This document shows, in pieces, positions 50,401-64,000 of a stretch of DNA of 64,000 nucleotides (positions are counted from its first letter, which is position 1; each line of letters starts with the position of its first letter). The notes under the pieces are model-generated. The model was not told where the DNA came from. It searched no databases and saw only the letters and a program-made list of their open reading frames with translations. A program made the translations under genes and the position numbers. Source of the stretch: Acanthaster planci (lineage: Eukaryota; Echinodermata; Asteroidea; Valvatida; Acanthasteridae); contig NW_019091406.1 in NCBI RefSeq assembly GCF_001949145.1, positions 483,068-547,067 of the forward strand. The letters run 5' to 3'.

Positions 50401-53400
50401 GAATAAATCCAATGGTTTCCAAGTGGCACACGAACATGATTGAAAGTATACGCTGAAGTCGACTTTTCTTTGAAATAATTGTTTTGTTTAATCCTTTCAT
50501 TTCAGCAGTTGCAGTTCAATCAATTGAAGGGAGTTTTACAACTGGACACAAAGAGGAAAAATCAAGAAGCGTGGATTTTTCAGTGCTGACTATAGGAGAA
50601 GAACAGTGTATGTCGCTTGCTGATACGTTACGTACCCTAACAGTTCGGCTGGGTCTGTTTTGCTTTTCTTTGGGAAGCCTGACAAAATTGAGAAACTTCT
50701 CTTTAATCAAGGGTGACCGCTGAAAATCATTTGTTGCACGCTGTTGATCGAACAAAACTATTTCAAATAGTACACAAAGGCCTCACACGTTTTCTGGTTT
50801 GAAGTTTACCCTGGCTTGAAGCGATATTCTTAAAGGGTTTTGCCGTTGAGTTTGATTTATTTGAAAACTCCCAATTTTCCCTGTTCACGTGCACACGAGT
50901 TTCTCAAATTGATAGTCATTTCAAGGCCCTTTAAAGCAAACTGGCGGGAGTTCTTTTTTTTTCCTTTTTTTTTTTTTAGCTTTTCACAATTTTGCGGGTC
51001 AGAGTCCTTGGAGGATTTGAAACGATGCATATTGCAAACGGCTGGTACCCGAATCACAGAGAGAAATGTAAACACGCAACATGACACCGTAAATAGGGCA
51101 CCGTCATGGAGAGGGATATTGAGCCAGAAAATGCGAGCATAATCCCGTCCAGGTAATATGTTGACATAACGACAGTCCGCGCCGGTAAGGCACTGCCCCG
51201 CGTAAAAAAATAGCAATAACAGCCACTACTCGCAATAATGAGTTATCTATTTTACAGGACCTGATTTTTGGAATCTTGAGAAAATGTTTTCATATATTCT
51301 CGTTTTCGGTTAGGTTGGGAAATAATTTACTTACCTTCTGACTTTTTCCCAGGAAGAGACAAAAAACCAACTTGAGGGAATAGGTTGGGGCCTTTGGGGA
51401 GTGTGTTTTTATAACGAGGCTGACAGTTCTCACGTCCTACCCGCAGAACCACTCCTCGATCGTAGCCATCTGTGGTAGATGTCATGGCTCGTTAAACCCA
51501 GTCTGGGCGATCTGAATCGACAGTCAAATGTTAATTTTCTTCGATGCAGACTGCATTCAGAGTGACACCTCTCTATATGAATTTGTGCATGTGTAACGCT
51601 TCTGTGCAATACTGTTGTCTGGTCTGTCTGATATGCTGCTGGAAAATATTGCAGGAACCTACCCAGCCCTCTCACATATCGCCGAATATCGACACCGGAT
51701 AGCCGATAGCACATCTTCCATAATCATGAAAATGTGTCGCTTTCCCTTGGGGGACGGAAAAGGCCTCATGTTATACATTTACCTAAAACTGAGTCAGTAA
51801 ATATGGATACTAGAGATGGGAATCCAATTTTCAAAGTATTGTTTTACACGGACTTACGACGTTGCCGGATGTCTTGAGGTGACTCGCAGTTGGCTTAGCT
51901 AGTATCGATACTTAACAAGGGGGCGACATTTAACCAAATAATTATGTTGCCACATGCATGATCTCGAGTGTTCAATACGGCCAGTGTTGGATTTTGTTCG
52001 TGAAAAGTCACTGTTGAGAAGTTGACTGCAGCCAAGAAGAAACTGTCAGCAAATGTATCTATTTTACCCAGCGTATGCAACTCGTATGTGAACTATAAAG
52101 TCTTTACACCATTAATTTAGTTAATTTTAACTTGTTTCCCGCTTGCACATTCTGTTTCTATAGGGTGGCAGCATAATGTTCCGACCATTCTTCAGTTGTC
52201 TTTTTCACTGCGTAGCCTAACTGGACGTTTCCACACCCTATATATCAGAACCGTACAACGCGTCGTTTGCAGATATTTTTAAAACAATGCTATTTCCGTA
52301 TAGCGTGAGGCTAGGTCCACCCTACTTTGCAGCGAGTGAAAAACTTTGATGCAGAGAATGTCGTGACCCTTCTTCCTAGTCAGCTGTACATCGCTAGGTC
52401 ATACGCTGACAGCATCTTTTGGATATTTCCCAAACAGACAGGGAGGCACAAGAGAGACTGAATGATTTATGCATTTTAACAGTCTTCTCAACTAAGGATA
52501 ACCTAGATTGTTTCCGACATGAAATTGTAATGGACAGTGTTTGATATCAAAGGTGGAATTTGGTTATTCAATGAGATTGACATTAGGCCTACTAGTGTAT
52601 CAACGACAGTGTCCAAAACGCATTATTCTAAAATATGAAGCTATCTGTTCCTCTTCTTCCATAAAGGTTCCTGAGGATTATTAAATTGTGCTCGATGTAA
52701 AGGTTGCAAATCTTTGGGACTCTGAAGAGAATGCAAGACCTGAAACGAGTGACATTTTGCCATTAGGTTAAGTCCGGTTTCGAGCATGGTCATGAATGGC
52801 AAATTAATCATGCCACTTAAAGAAATGGGGTTGTGCCCGTCCTTTGTCTCCTCACTGCAGAGCATGTCTTGGTGTATGAGAGGATGCTCCGCTGACGTCT
52901 CGGTGTCGTGTCTCGAGAGCCCCGTCGAGTCCTCCTTAATGCATAATCTGCTCTTCACAGTGCGAGTACATCATCTCCCCATGCAGTTACCGCCAGAGTT
53001 CCGTGGGAAGGCTGAAAGATGAATGCGTCAAGTGACTCTGACTTATATGTTATCGGCGGTGATTTGACGTCGTGACAATGTAATCATCTGTCGGGTCGCG
53101 TTAAGTATCGACAAGTATGCTGGCATGCGTCGTAGGAGGCATCGTGTAATTAGCCCGTATGCCTGATGTCTATGCATGTACTTCTTAAGTCAACACTAGA
53201 GCGGAATTCGTATTCCTGCAATCGTGTGTGGTTTGACAAGTTGGTATGACGTGAAGCAGTACTTGTATAATTACGCTTAATTCATCCATAGCTAGGAAAA
53301 GTGCATACAGACTTTATCATTCAAGAAGCTATATGAGTTAACGGATGATCAGATAGGTATCGAATAGGTTGGCTTGGTGATGATCAAGTGGCCAGACGTT

Positions 53401-55261
53401 GATAGTGTAAGGGGCATATCTCGTTTCGAAAGCCTGTGATTTGGTTCGCTTGCCAATATCTGCGCCTCATCTTAAGTTGGCACTGATCCAGCCCCCCCTT
53501 CGCTCTGACACACACGAAGGTGAATAGTAATAATAAAAAGATGGCATCCTATGAGGGTTGATACATGCTCACAGTGAGCCTTATCAATAGGCAACATGGC
53601 TACCTGTATGAAGATAGTGCATGTGTCCGTTTGTCTGTAACGATGGGACATTAAAAAATGGGACGGGCCTAATCCCCCTGGAAAACTATTCGAATCTACT
53701 TTTTTTCCAAACTGAGAACTTTCACCTTTGTCGAACAAAGTAGGCGCTTTAAGAACAATGAGCTGGGCTGCCAAGGTCTAAGTGTTTGTGGCGATATAAT
53801 AGGCCTACTTGACTATACAGTTGCTCTGCAACTTTACGTTTCGCTTAGGTGTCAGATTCCAAGAGATCGCTGTCTTTGAGTTTGAGCCACTTGACAAAAT
53901 AATCCAATGACAATGCAGTTGTTAAATTGGACTTCAAAACGCTATATTAAGCACTTGCCCTTTCCATCAATCTTCCTGAGGATGGGCCTTCTCCAAAACT
54001 ATTGTTCGCTTGATTAAGCACTTCTTTTTTACCCTTTTGAAGCGCCGTATGTCTTTGACTGTCTGTTGTCACTTAACAACCAAGACAGCTTTCCAATTCG
54101 ATTTGAAACCTGGCAGCATCGAGGCTTACACTGATGGAATTTACACAGGGCCATATTTACCACTATAAAAATTGCCATTTAAAAATGTTTAATAATAGAG
54201 GTGATGGTATGATGTAAGTTCACTCTGAAAACAGTCACGTCTAGTTTCACTGGCTATCCAGATCGTGCACCACTCAAGGGAATATGGAGAACACAGCGAT
54301 ATTAGGCCTACGGTCACCATTTTCAACGTAATGTTTGAACAACAACTGGTACAGGTAGCTTTGCATCTTAGCACTTAAGGGCATTTCAGGAGCTTGAACC
54401 GGTGATATCCTTATCCGAGTGGAAAATCAAATGATATGTCAAAATGAGAGTTATTGTGCTTCAACAATGCCTCCTGAAATGAACGTAGCTTCGCTGTACT
54501 GGTTGCTCATCTGATGCAAGACCACGTCATATGAGCCATCACCAGTCCAGATGAGATGAAAATATTCAGTGTGTCAGAATTGTGCGGATTTGCAGTGGCA
54601 AGCGAATGTATTATATGCAGAGCCAACCTGTCACCACTCTCATGTTAAACCCGTACTTAACCTCTACGGAAGCAGGTGTTCCATCCACATTGTGCATTAA
54701 TTGACTGGATTCTATTGTTAATAATTGATAGTTTTGAACCAAAGCCAAAAAAAAAAAAAATAGGATACCGAATTCAGTTTCTGAATATCACTCCTTGGTC
54801 GTGCGACCTGTGAAAGTCACAGCAGAGTTCAATTATAAAAGGACTTTTCTGTGGAAAATAATTTTGTACAGGCCACCAAACATCTGCTGACTTGGTGCAT
54901 ATATCATTGAGGTGAAGCGGAAACTAAATTCAGGCGACTATTCAATGAAATGGCTATAATTGTCGCCCACTCGCAACCGAGCAAGACATGAATTAATTTT
55001 TTAATCCTTACGGGAAATCTGGGACTTTTCATCAGACTTGCTTCATGTTTTGGACTCGCTATAGCAGACTTTTCGCGTGATTCAAGTGACCTGATTTAAA
55101 TGTTCTTCAATGGTCTGAGTCAGTTAAGCTGTGCCAAATCTGTGTCCTTCTACATTAATTTCTACACGGGTATGCATGTTGAAGGTGCATGATGGCTATC
55201 ACCTAACTCAAATGACCTTTGGTGCAATTTTATGGCCATAAAGCCGGTTCATTCTTCACGC
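47465..55261. other. Long non-coding stretch
   Basis: No supported gene. Simple repeats: (AAAC)n at about 47641-47661, a C run at about 47861-47870, (TTTG)n at about 50316-50338, a T run at about 50954-50978, and an A run at about 54747-54760. Frames up to 126 codons (48022-48402, 49030-49377) lack ATG starts or recognisable content. Confidence 0.5.
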
Positions 55262-55705
55262 GGATTGGTGACACAAGACTGAATATTCGCGCTGCGAATG
55301 CGCAAAAGTTGAACACATTTCAACTCCAGCGAAACATCGTGGTAAATCTTTCACGACAATAATTTCGCTCCGCTTTCACGTTTGCCTGTATAGCATAAAC
55401 TGGCCTGTAGTGAAATTCTTTAATTTCTTATTCTTTAATTGACCTCTATTATATTGAAAACTGGCTATTCCAGTCCTGATCTTGGATAGACATGAAATAA
55501 CCAGTAGAAATATAGGATTCAAATTTGAATTCGAAAAGTTCCAAACTTACCATTTGATTGCAACCTCAAGGCCCGTTCGCACGATGGGCGAATGTGCAGT
55601 GAATTGGAAAACTTGATAAATTTGCAGCATATTTCGCTCGAGTTGAAATGTGTTCAACTTTTGCGAATTCGCATTGCGAATATTCGATCTGACGTCACAA
55701 ATTCG
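55262..55705. mobile_element. MITE-like inverted repeat, tattcgc / gttgaacacatttcaact family
   Basis: The left arm (55262-55340) contains gaatattcgcgctgcgaatg, gcaaaagttgaacacatttc and caactccagcgaaa. The right arm (about 55622-55705) carries the same words inverted, including tgcgaatattcga and agttgaaatgtgttcaactt. A third copy lies at 61557-61690. No ORF is present. Element borders beyond the arms (a possible outer end near 55250 and 55730) are uncertain. Confidence 0.7.
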
Positions 55706-55729
55706 AAAGAATGATTTTGTGACCTCAAG

Positions 55730-57884
55730 TTTTATTTACCTTTCTTTGTGTACTCGAGGCGCTTTGTCCCACAATCGAATAACATTATTCGAGCGACTGT
55801 CGAACTCACTCTGTACATTGCTCTGATCACTCGAACTAAACTATTTTTCCTCAATTTATACTCATAGCTTTGGAGAGACATTTGGTGCGGGTTGCCCGTC
55901 GCTAAAGTTCATTTGATTCCGAGTGATAAATGAATTGCCCGAGCGCAGTCGGGGAAAGTATTGCACGACGAGGAAATTACGGTTCCTTGAAAATTAATCT
56001 CCTCGGAGAGCACACTCACAGCGATAACGTGTAAGACTTATCTCGAGGTTGTGTTGACAATGAAATTTGAATTCGATTCGGTCCAGCATTTTCCAATTTC
56101 AGTGATGCCTTCGTTGGACAGTTAAAACGTGCCCAGGGACAAGAATGCATCGTTCAAAGTAAGGTTCTGTGACAGATCCTTTAGGATCAAAAACCTGGCC
56201 AAATTTTGTAACGCTAGCCTTTTCTTTGACCAATAAGTGAAAAATAAGTCTCAGCATGGTGCTGGGAGTTACTTTGACTAATGATTGCATGTATAAGTAC
56301 TCTCGTTGAATGCTCTGCAAACAAAAATTTTAACACGATTGGAATTATTATTGTTTGTTAGCTATCAAGATGGAAATTTCAACATCAATGCAAACGGTAT
56401 CCCTATAACGCAGTTCTGTAGTTCACTTCTTAAAATCGCATGCAGTGATGTGAGCTTTCCTGAATGCGTGTGCTCAGATTTGTGGAGAGCGGAGTAAATT
56501 TTCGCCGTTCAAATGGAGGCATATTCATATTGATTTGTGTGACAATTTTCGCAATGAGCTCGACGTCTGAAGACAACTGTTGAGAAGACAAGAAACTAGT
56601 GTCCCTGTAGTCTTTTATGGTGTCAAAATGCCCCACCTAGATGGAGATCAAAATGGAAAATAATGGAAAATCTGTGGAATCGTCGACCGAAGGGATTTCT
56701 ATTTAACTTGAATCAAAGATGTGGAAAACATGGGATGCTGTGTGTTGTCAATATAGTTAAGCACTCGCCCAGTGTCGACTCACATCACTATGTTCAAGTC
56801 AGAAGTGGAACTTGAATGCTAAGCTGTCGGTTCCGCTGATGAAAGTGGTGACGCTCCATTCAGCAACCCCATCGGGGGGAACACGGAGAAGCTTGGGCGG
56901 AACGGTTGGTTACCGCGTCCATTAGAATTCTCTTTGGAACCATGCTGTAGGGACTAGGAACAGACGACAATAATAAAATGCACGTATACCAAGCTAAGGG
57001 AAGGATGACCCGACACTTGCCATGTTCAAATGTTAGTCCCTGTTTATTGGTCAAAGGGAATCCGTTACCAGATAAAAAGACACCCTCTTTTGTTTATTCA
57101 TAGACCTCATAGAAATCGCGTGACACTTCGCAGTGCCGTTTGGAGGCAGTCAGCGGAAACGCAAAGTCCCGCCCACTGCCCTGGTAAGACCCGGTCAAAC
57201 AGGTAAATGAATCAAAATCACCGTCTCTGCCTTCGCAGGTACTGAACTTTTACAAAAGGGTTAAGGAAGGTAACGATAATGGCAAAGTATGTCACCCATT
57301 AAAAAGGGCACAAAAACTTCAGTCTACAGGCTGAACTGGAACTCATGATTAGGAACCTTAAATCTCGACTTTGACGCTGCATACCGACGCCACTGCACTC
57401 CAGCTCAAGTGAGTTGCTTGAACAAAGCAGCGTTGTTCCTTAAGGTTTTTATCCAGTCACGCGGTACAATTTCCCCTGCCTTATGCATATGACCACTGGC
57501 GGATTCAAAGGGGGTTGAACGGGGACCACCACCCCCTCCCCCAAGAAGGGACGAAGCTTTTTTTCAGTACATTAAGAGGAAGGCGATTTTCCGGAATGGT
57601 GTCACTTCCCTTCCTTCCCATAAAGCATATGACAATTTAGCCTCACTCATGAAAGATTGAATTAAGAAATTCCCAGGTTTCCCCCCACCCCCAATCAAAA
57701 ACTTGGCCCACTGAAAACATTTGTTCTGGATCCATTAATTGTTGAGTATGACTCAACATCAGCCTGCACAAGGCACCCGATAAGCCTCATTTCGAGCCTT
57801 ATCTTGGAACATGCGGTCACAAGGTTTTTTATTCAAGGGGAAGAGAAAGGGGCTGAAATTGCCGAGAGTCAAATAAATAAGCCT
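55730..57884. other. Non-coding stretch
   Basis: A near-perfect 8-bp palindrome, TCGAATAA/TTATTCGA, lies at 55775-55792. C-rich tracts occur at about 57520-57545 and 57680-57692. No credible ORF. Confidence 0.45.
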
Positions 57885-58232
57885 TTGCGAGTTAAATTTG
57901 AATAAGATCTGGTCCACTGAGTTCTTTAAATTGACGTGAACATAACAATTTGAATTCTCCATACTAAAACCACTGTTGCTATACCTCGTGATTAGGAGCA
58001 AGCTTTTCCTTAGTTACATAAGAGATGCCTTGCAGCAATAAACTGTTCTCAATGGATAAGAAGGGCGCAAAGGAACCAGTCCATTCCAGAGATGGTAGTC
58101 GCTAAGCAAAAGCTTGCCCCGAATCACGACGTATAGCAACAGTGTCTTTAGTCTGGGGAATTCAAATCGTTATATTTATGTGCAATCAGATAACACGGTG
58201 TACCAGATTTTATTCAAATGTAACTCGCAAAT
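57885..58232. repeat. Inverted repeat, about 125-base arms around a 98-base loop
   Basis: 57885-58009 and 58108-58232 are inverted copies with no indels that I can see and roughly three quarters identity. Both arms read open outward, giving related peptides (shared words YSNS, NSN, QILFK, NSQ). Most base differences change the amino acid and only a couple are silent, so the open frames look accidental rather than selected. A MITE or foldback remnant is the simplest view. Confidence 0.75.
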
Positions 58233-61200
58233 GGCTTATTCTTGCCCAAACCTACGTATGCACACAACTATTTCCATTCAGCACCAGGGTAAATACAAAG
58301 TAGTAATGCTTTGTAGGAAACGATGCCTAGTTACGTAAGCATATACTGAACGTGCTGAACTGAGAATCTAAACGTATTAAATGTAAAAAGCCAATGTCCA
58401 CCAGGGCATGACGTTTGGAACTGAATGAACGCGAATAGTTTTACAAAGAGGTATAGTTTGTTGTGCTTTTTGACCGATGGACAAGTCAGTAACTGTGTTT
58501 CTGACTCAGAATTGTCCGGAATGGCTCTTTATTTTGCGGAGTGCTATCATGACGCTTAGATATTCAACTTCGTCTTCCAATGCCACCAATGTTGCTAGCA
58601 GGGCAAAAGAGACAATATGTTGAATACAGGAAAGAAAACAGTGAGTGGCTCGTGACAAGTTCGAGTTTATCGGGGACGAACGAGCCAAAGAACACCGGGA
58701 TATTTTTACCTGACGTCCGTGAGCGAGTTAACAACCTAATCTACCCTGTTTTGCCACAGTAGAAGGAACGTGAACTGTCCCACCCACTCTTCGCACGTTA
58801 GGCAGTTCGATCCAGCAGCCAAAAAGGTAAGCAAAATACAAGGAAAGAACAGTTGAACTAATATTCTGTGTGCATGTGGAACGGTACCGTTCCTAGATTT
58901 AATTGGGTTTCCGAATTCGACGAATGCATCTCCGTTGGATATCAAAAGTTGCTTGTCTGTTTTAGTTGTTTTATGAACAGGTGTCCCATTGTAACGTATA
59001 AGAGGTTTATGTCACATAATACGTATTAAAAATCTTTGTTTTTGTCTAATCTCGTTTATAAGAACTGCTTGACCAAAGCCTGAGATTCTGCATGATGAAT
59101 GGACGGTCTTTAGGACCGCAAGTTGCATATGAGATAGCAGTACGCATACATCATTTCTGATCTTCTTTTAGGAAAGGGACTTTCTTTATTTTTACAAAGT
59201 AAGGGAAATGCTTAGATATAACTTAATATTTCTACGTTGTCTGAACACTCGAAGATATATTTTTGACCTTCACAGGTGATAAATTGTTTAGTCGCTCAAC
59301 TGGGTCCTTGCAGACTCCGTCTGGTCAATTCTGTAGATTCGAACAATATAGATTTGCATTTCTCAGTTCACATCTTCCAGGAGAGGAAGTAAATTAATCG
59401 AAAAAAAATGGAGTCGAAGAAAGGAAGGTGCCATGTAGATTTTCCATTATCCACAGGGACACACACAAGATTTTAATTCCATTATCACAGTGTGAATGAG
59501 AGACAACTCATAACTCTGACAAGAGGGGGAAACGGGGACGCCCCGCAGACATGCAACAAAGCAACTGCGAGGAACACGGAGCAATTGCGATGAAAAATGA
59601 AAACTGGTCCGCACACGGTGAAGCAATCGTTAACATCATCTTGTTCATGGTCAATCACGAAGAGCCGCACTGCTTGTAATTCCATTATCACAGCCGGTGT
59701 AGAAAACCAATTTCAGCATGTATATGGGATAATAATATGCGCCTTCCCGCACGGTACAAATCGCTTTTTTTCGCCCTTGTTTTCGTTACTTCAAATTTAC
59801 AATGTTCATGACCGGAAGGTACAGAACAAAATAGCATGAATTCGACCGCTCCTGTTCCAGGCTGCTCGATGGGGTGTTAATGAACCATAGCTATGCTTCG
59901 TATTTTTCGCCCCTGAGGAAGTCAGCGCCTCGTTATACGGTGAGGGTTGATGGTGACAAGGTGCGTTGGCTTCTGTGATACGTAATCACTCGTGTTGTTC
60001 GAGCCAAAATACATGACAGGAGTTCGTTCTGGGATGTCGCACATGTTGCTATAGCTACCGCGATGCACGACTTCTTTGATGGGTTGTGTCGGTAAAGTGA
60101 GTGAAAAAAAACCCGAGTTGAGTCATGAGTTGGGGATGTTCTCCGAATGTGGATTGTATTCTGTGTCGAGCAAGTCTCTTACGCTGTCTTGCTAAAGGGA
60201 CATTCAACATAACAGTCGAAAAGCACACTTATCGCAATTGGCTACGGGGTTTACCAGGGGTGGGCAGCCGAGCATTAAATGTTGAGATTAGTTTCAAGTA
60301 GCGTAGGGCGGAGTGAAGTAACGCCCTAGACATTCGTCATTCTGTGCGAATACCCCGGTTCTTCGACAAGCCAGACGACAACGTGGCGCGAGCCTCGTAC
60401 GTACTGCACAACCAAGGCATACCATATTTACACAGCACCTGATGTGTTGCATAATCGTGAACACGGAGACCTGGAGAAATTTGCACACGCACACTGCCCG
60501 TTCTCTACGTTTGGCATTAACACTCAGCGATAATGGAACACGTGTCTTTCATCCTGCATCGCTTGGGATCGATTTCTGAAAAGCAGATAAAGGTTGTTTA
60601 ATATTCTTTCTTTAACCGACATCTTTGCTAGCCGTGAATTGACTAAACAGTCCTCGGGGAACATTGATTTTGCGGGGCCACATGCCTGATGGGTTGAGTG
60701 ATAACTTGCACGAGTGAAATACCTTCTCAAAAACCTACCGTTGTCGGGCCGTCAACCGCGCTGATGAGCCGTCAACCGCGCTGATGGCCCGACAGTCGAT
60801 GTCTAGCTTGCTCCACTTTATGGGCCTTATTCTGGTGTAAATCGATGTCTGGTTTATGACAGCAGAAAATTAGGTTCGAACTGGTGCGATAATGGACCGC
60901 TGCGCATTTGCCGCCGAAGGGATAGGCCTATATCATTAATTTTGACGATGAGTTTAAAGGAGAGAATCACGAACAAAATGTGTGCAGAACTTCTCACTCA
61001 ATCATGAGTTCAGCTTCGTAGCAACTGCTCAGTAGCCATGCGAACTTATAACACTCGCACTCCTCAGTTGTTCCTAAGTTGTTACACTAACTTCATTAAT
61101 CATACTCATCAGAAATACCACAAGCTGCAACTCAAACTCTTAATGCCATCATTTGGCAATGTTATGATTTTTACAGCACGGTTTGCTACGAAACGAACTA

Positions 61201-61556
61201 CAGGTGCAAGGATGTAGTTCGCAATTTGGCAAGCAATCTTTTCCTAGGACATATTGGCGAATGGATAATTGAGTATGACTCTATAACATTTCAAGTTCTC
61301 CCAAATAAAACCATGTAGGAATAAGAGTATGAACAGCAAAAAATAATGAACAAGCGAACATACAAGATCTCGCAGGTGTTGGTTACGTCGTGAACCAACT
61401 ATGCAACCATCCTGACGCACAGAATGATCAAAGATCATTATTCTGATAACAGTATCTAACAATTTGCCATTAAATTCACCGCGATGACGGACGCAAATCC
61501 CATGCAGTCATACCAGAACGATTCATACATGGCGCGAAAGCGAACACAAACGTGAA
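58233..61556. other. Non-coding stretch
   Basis: No supported gene. A 20-base direct duplication (gccgtcaaccgcgctgatg, twice) framed by an inverted TGTCGGGCC/GGCCCGACA lies at 60742-60794. An A-rich tract lies at about 59400. Confidence 0.45.
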
Positions 61557-61690
61557 TTTGTGACGTCAGTTCGATATTCGCGCAGCAGATTCGCAGATGT
61601 TAATTTTAACACATCTCAACTCGAGCGAAATTTTTCTGCAAAGATTTTTGGGGGTCAAATTCGCTTCGTTTGAAATTCGCATGTTGTGAA
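61557..61690 (+). repeat. Third copy of the tattcgc / caactcgagcgaa repeat
   Basis: It carries tgacgtcagttcgatattcgcg, then acacatctcaactcgagcg and a closing gtcaaattcgcttcg, in the same order as the left arm at 55262. It is diverged in the middle (gttaattttaac in place of aaagttgaac). It shows that the 55-kb element belongs to a dispersed family. Confidence 0.65.
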
Positions 61691-63526
61691 CTGGTCATTA
61701 GGCTGTGTCCTAAAATTATCTAACAGTCTACGATAATGGCTGCGGCCAGTTCCCATTGTGTGTAATTTTAAGCCAGAGCCAAGTGATTCGGACGCGGTCT
61801 TACAGTCCCCGTTGGAGTCTTTAGCGAACTGATGTTCAAAACCGAACAGAAAGATATCATATAAACATCATCCAACAAATGTATGTAAATGTATATGGAG
61901 GGTTTGCCTTGCTTACATCTTGCAGGGTAATGCTCAATGGAGGCTTCCCTGTGAACAAAGGAACTGGCCTGTAAGATGGCTACCATGCAAAACCTGAAGC
62001 CGAGTTTCCTAGCCTACTTTCGATTGACGTCACGGGTGTGGAAGGTCAATGCCCGTCGCGGCAGGTGTACCGCGCCACCGTGACGAACTCTGCGGCATTT
62101 TCTTACGAGGCCTCCGCGCAGCGCGTGTGCCTTTCCGAAGCCTCATTGTTGTCCTCACCTGTCTTTTGAAAACAGAAAGCCGTTCCCAGTGGCCCCAAGA
62201 TCAGCATACAGACTGTTTGGCTTTCCTCCCCTATGGTCCCTGATTGTATCCACCGATGCAAAATTCTTCATAATAATAAAAAAATTAAATTGGAAAAAAG
62301 CAATCCAGTTTCCTGGGCGCGGACTGCTCCAAGCTAGCAACAGGACGCCAGGCCCGTCTCGTCTATGTAATTAGCCGGCGAGCGGGATAAACATGGGACC
62401 CAACCGAGAGTAGCCCGCCTGGACTTATTAGAAGTTGTCATAATAAAGAAAAAGCTGCGAGCCTGGCCATTGAGCCTTGTTAAAGGCGAACTGGTCGGTT
62501 GACCAGCGGCTGTCCGGCTATGTTAGCTGCGTTGCTGATATTCTCTCATTTTATACAGCTTACCTATAAACAATGAAATTGTACAAAAAAAAGTAATCGA
62601 TATAAAGTTGTCATTTTTTTTCAGTCATGCCTTGCTGTTTCTATGGTGGACTTATTTTGCTTCAAGGCTCCCATATAACTCAAAATCTTCACAGGGCTAG
62701 GTCGTCACACATTCACGAATACGTTGATATAAAATTAAACAAACGTAAACCCAGGGCGTGCTTTGAGCAATACGTCTACCTGTACTTATAACCATCAAAT
62801 CTTATTCTACTCGAATACCCAGAATACCAATCAAAGTCTCATAAACTAAAGTACCCTGTTGGGATTTCCGTTCAGTGGATCGGAAAAGACAGTGGAGAAA
62901 GGAAAATAATTGTTTCATGGATCACAAATATAACTACACTGTACGTTGATTTATCACCGGTATCGCTACTGAAGCTTCACGCCCAGGGGCTGTGTGATCT
63001 TTGATATAATGCAGTCCAGTGTATATCGCTGTCACACTGCCTTAATTTATGCAGCTAATGGAACGGTGGGCTTTTATTTTTATTAACAAAACCATTAGTT
63101 GTTAACCTTATTCGCAGCGCGACACAGGAAATATACCAACAAATTCTTTTCCTGCTCTATTTCTTTCTATGCATGTCCTTTTTTACAGCACGTCAAGGTA
63201 ACGGGTATGTTATTTTTAAAGGTACTGATCTTTCTGTACTCATTATTTGCGCCTTTTTCCCACTAATATGGCAGAAAATATTGCTCGCAGATTTTTGAAA
63301 ATAATCGTCCGGGCCTTTAGCTTAATCTTTATTCCCAATCTATGGCTGCACATACTCAAATTACAAAACCCATGGCAGCTGACATAATAATTCGCTGCAC
63401 TTCTCTGTGGATGATTGCAAACCTCCTACGGGAATTTTAATCCGTATTTTGCACATCACTGCCATCTGCTCTCGGATTTCCCCCAAAAGAGAGAAAAGAC
63501 AAGAACGCCGAGGCACATATAAAGCA
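61691..63526. other. Non-coding stretch
   Basis: No gene is supported. Bases 62030-62130 are CpG-rich but frames are short. There is nothing else of note beyond A/T runs at about 62274-62300 and 62583-62640. Confidence 0.45.
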
Positions 63527-63665
63527 AGATATGAGACGGAGAGAACCCCCCCCCCTGAATTGTTTTCAGACATCCAGGGGTGATGCGCTAGGTGACAATG
63601 GTGTGTATGGTGATCGCACGTGTGGGGTACCCCTCTATTTCATTTCTTACTGGGTACACCGAGGC
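63527..63665 (+). repeat. Second copy of the gagacggagagaaccccc dispersed repeat
   Basis: It starts agcaagatatgagacggaga and runs through a C tract, agacatccaggggtgatg, a gtgacaatggtg phrase, ggggtacccctc and catttcttactgggtacacc, colinear with 29783-29950. No inverted right arm was found before the window end, so this copy may be one-sided. Confidence 0.7.
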
Positions 63666-64000
63666 TTATAGCAAGCTGTTGCAATAAATAAAGCTTTCAA
63701 CTTGGAAACTGACTTGACGGTATTCTCCAGGGACGGACGGCTTTGGTGTCTTGTAAGGATTCCTTGAGTTTCAGCCGCTGGCACAAGGAAGGCCGGCGCT
63801 GTCTCTTGTAGCTCCAGCACCGTCGCATCTGCAAATTGCAGATGTCAGTAATTTCCAATCCGCAATTTTTCATGTTGTTCATACCTGTCTGAAAGTCACC
63901 AAAACGTGCGTTCTGATGGCTCGTCAACAAGGGGGAGAAGAGGGATGTCTGACAAAAACGTCACATCTATTATTCACCTAAAGACCTTGCTGTGGGTGAA
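63666..64000. other. Short non-coding end of window
   Basis: A minus-strand frame (63930-63697, 77 codons) is the only one of size and shows no recognisable content. An AATAAATAAA phrase lies at about 63684-63693. Confidence 0.4.

Overview
The window is eukaryotic nuclear DNA. It is gene-poor and AT-leaning, with three assembly gaps (N at 1976-2473, 13179-13443 and 30078-30234), many inverted-repeat transposons, splice-site-like signals and no operons. The clear protein matches are metazoan: ZC3H10-type CCCH zinc-finger proteins and a DUF4817-type transposase head. The background is full of the words acatgta/tacatgtaca and aggcctac. That texture, a foldback element with tandem-repeat arms and the transposon mix make me lean to a marine invertebrate deuterostome such as an echinoderm. 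The assignment is inference, not proof.

The coding centre is 15.2-23.2 kb on the + strand. It holds three single-exon-CDS paralogues of ZC3H10 in tandem: a four-finger copy (15337-16260), a three-finger copy with an RS-rich segment (20282-21298), and the copy closest to canonical ZC3H10 (22120-23217). Each has CCCH fingers at the N-terminus and a leucine-rich coiled coil ending in a shared motif of the form (I/V)xDLxxxNxxxxExNxRLR. At least the first two appear to have a 5' UTR intron, with good acceptors at 15185-15186 and 19925-19926. A CpG-rich block with a strong donor at 8612 could be the distal first exon of the first copy.

Between 9.4 and 14.3 kb lies a repeat-dense zone. It has telomere-like CCCTAA words next to hairpins, a foldback element carrying a nested 1-kb mariner-like insertion with TA target duplications, and a tRNA-like sequence followed by five hairpins in series. 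From 24 to 30.3 kb there are a palindromic MITE (24492-24723), a minisatellite-armed foldback element (26299-27140), a TA-flanked MITE (29267-29700) and an inverted-repeat element interrupted by a gap (29776-30272).

From 30.3 to 64 kb the sequence is mostly non-coding. The best gene candidate is a 124-residue single-pass membrane ORF (47090-47464) downstream of a CpG-rich stretch with a TATAAAAGG box. A minus-strand cluster of protein-like ORFs (39230-40544) is unassigned. Further inverted repeats lie at 55262-55705 and 57885-58232, with a related copy of the former near 61557. Most remaining short ORFs look like chance.
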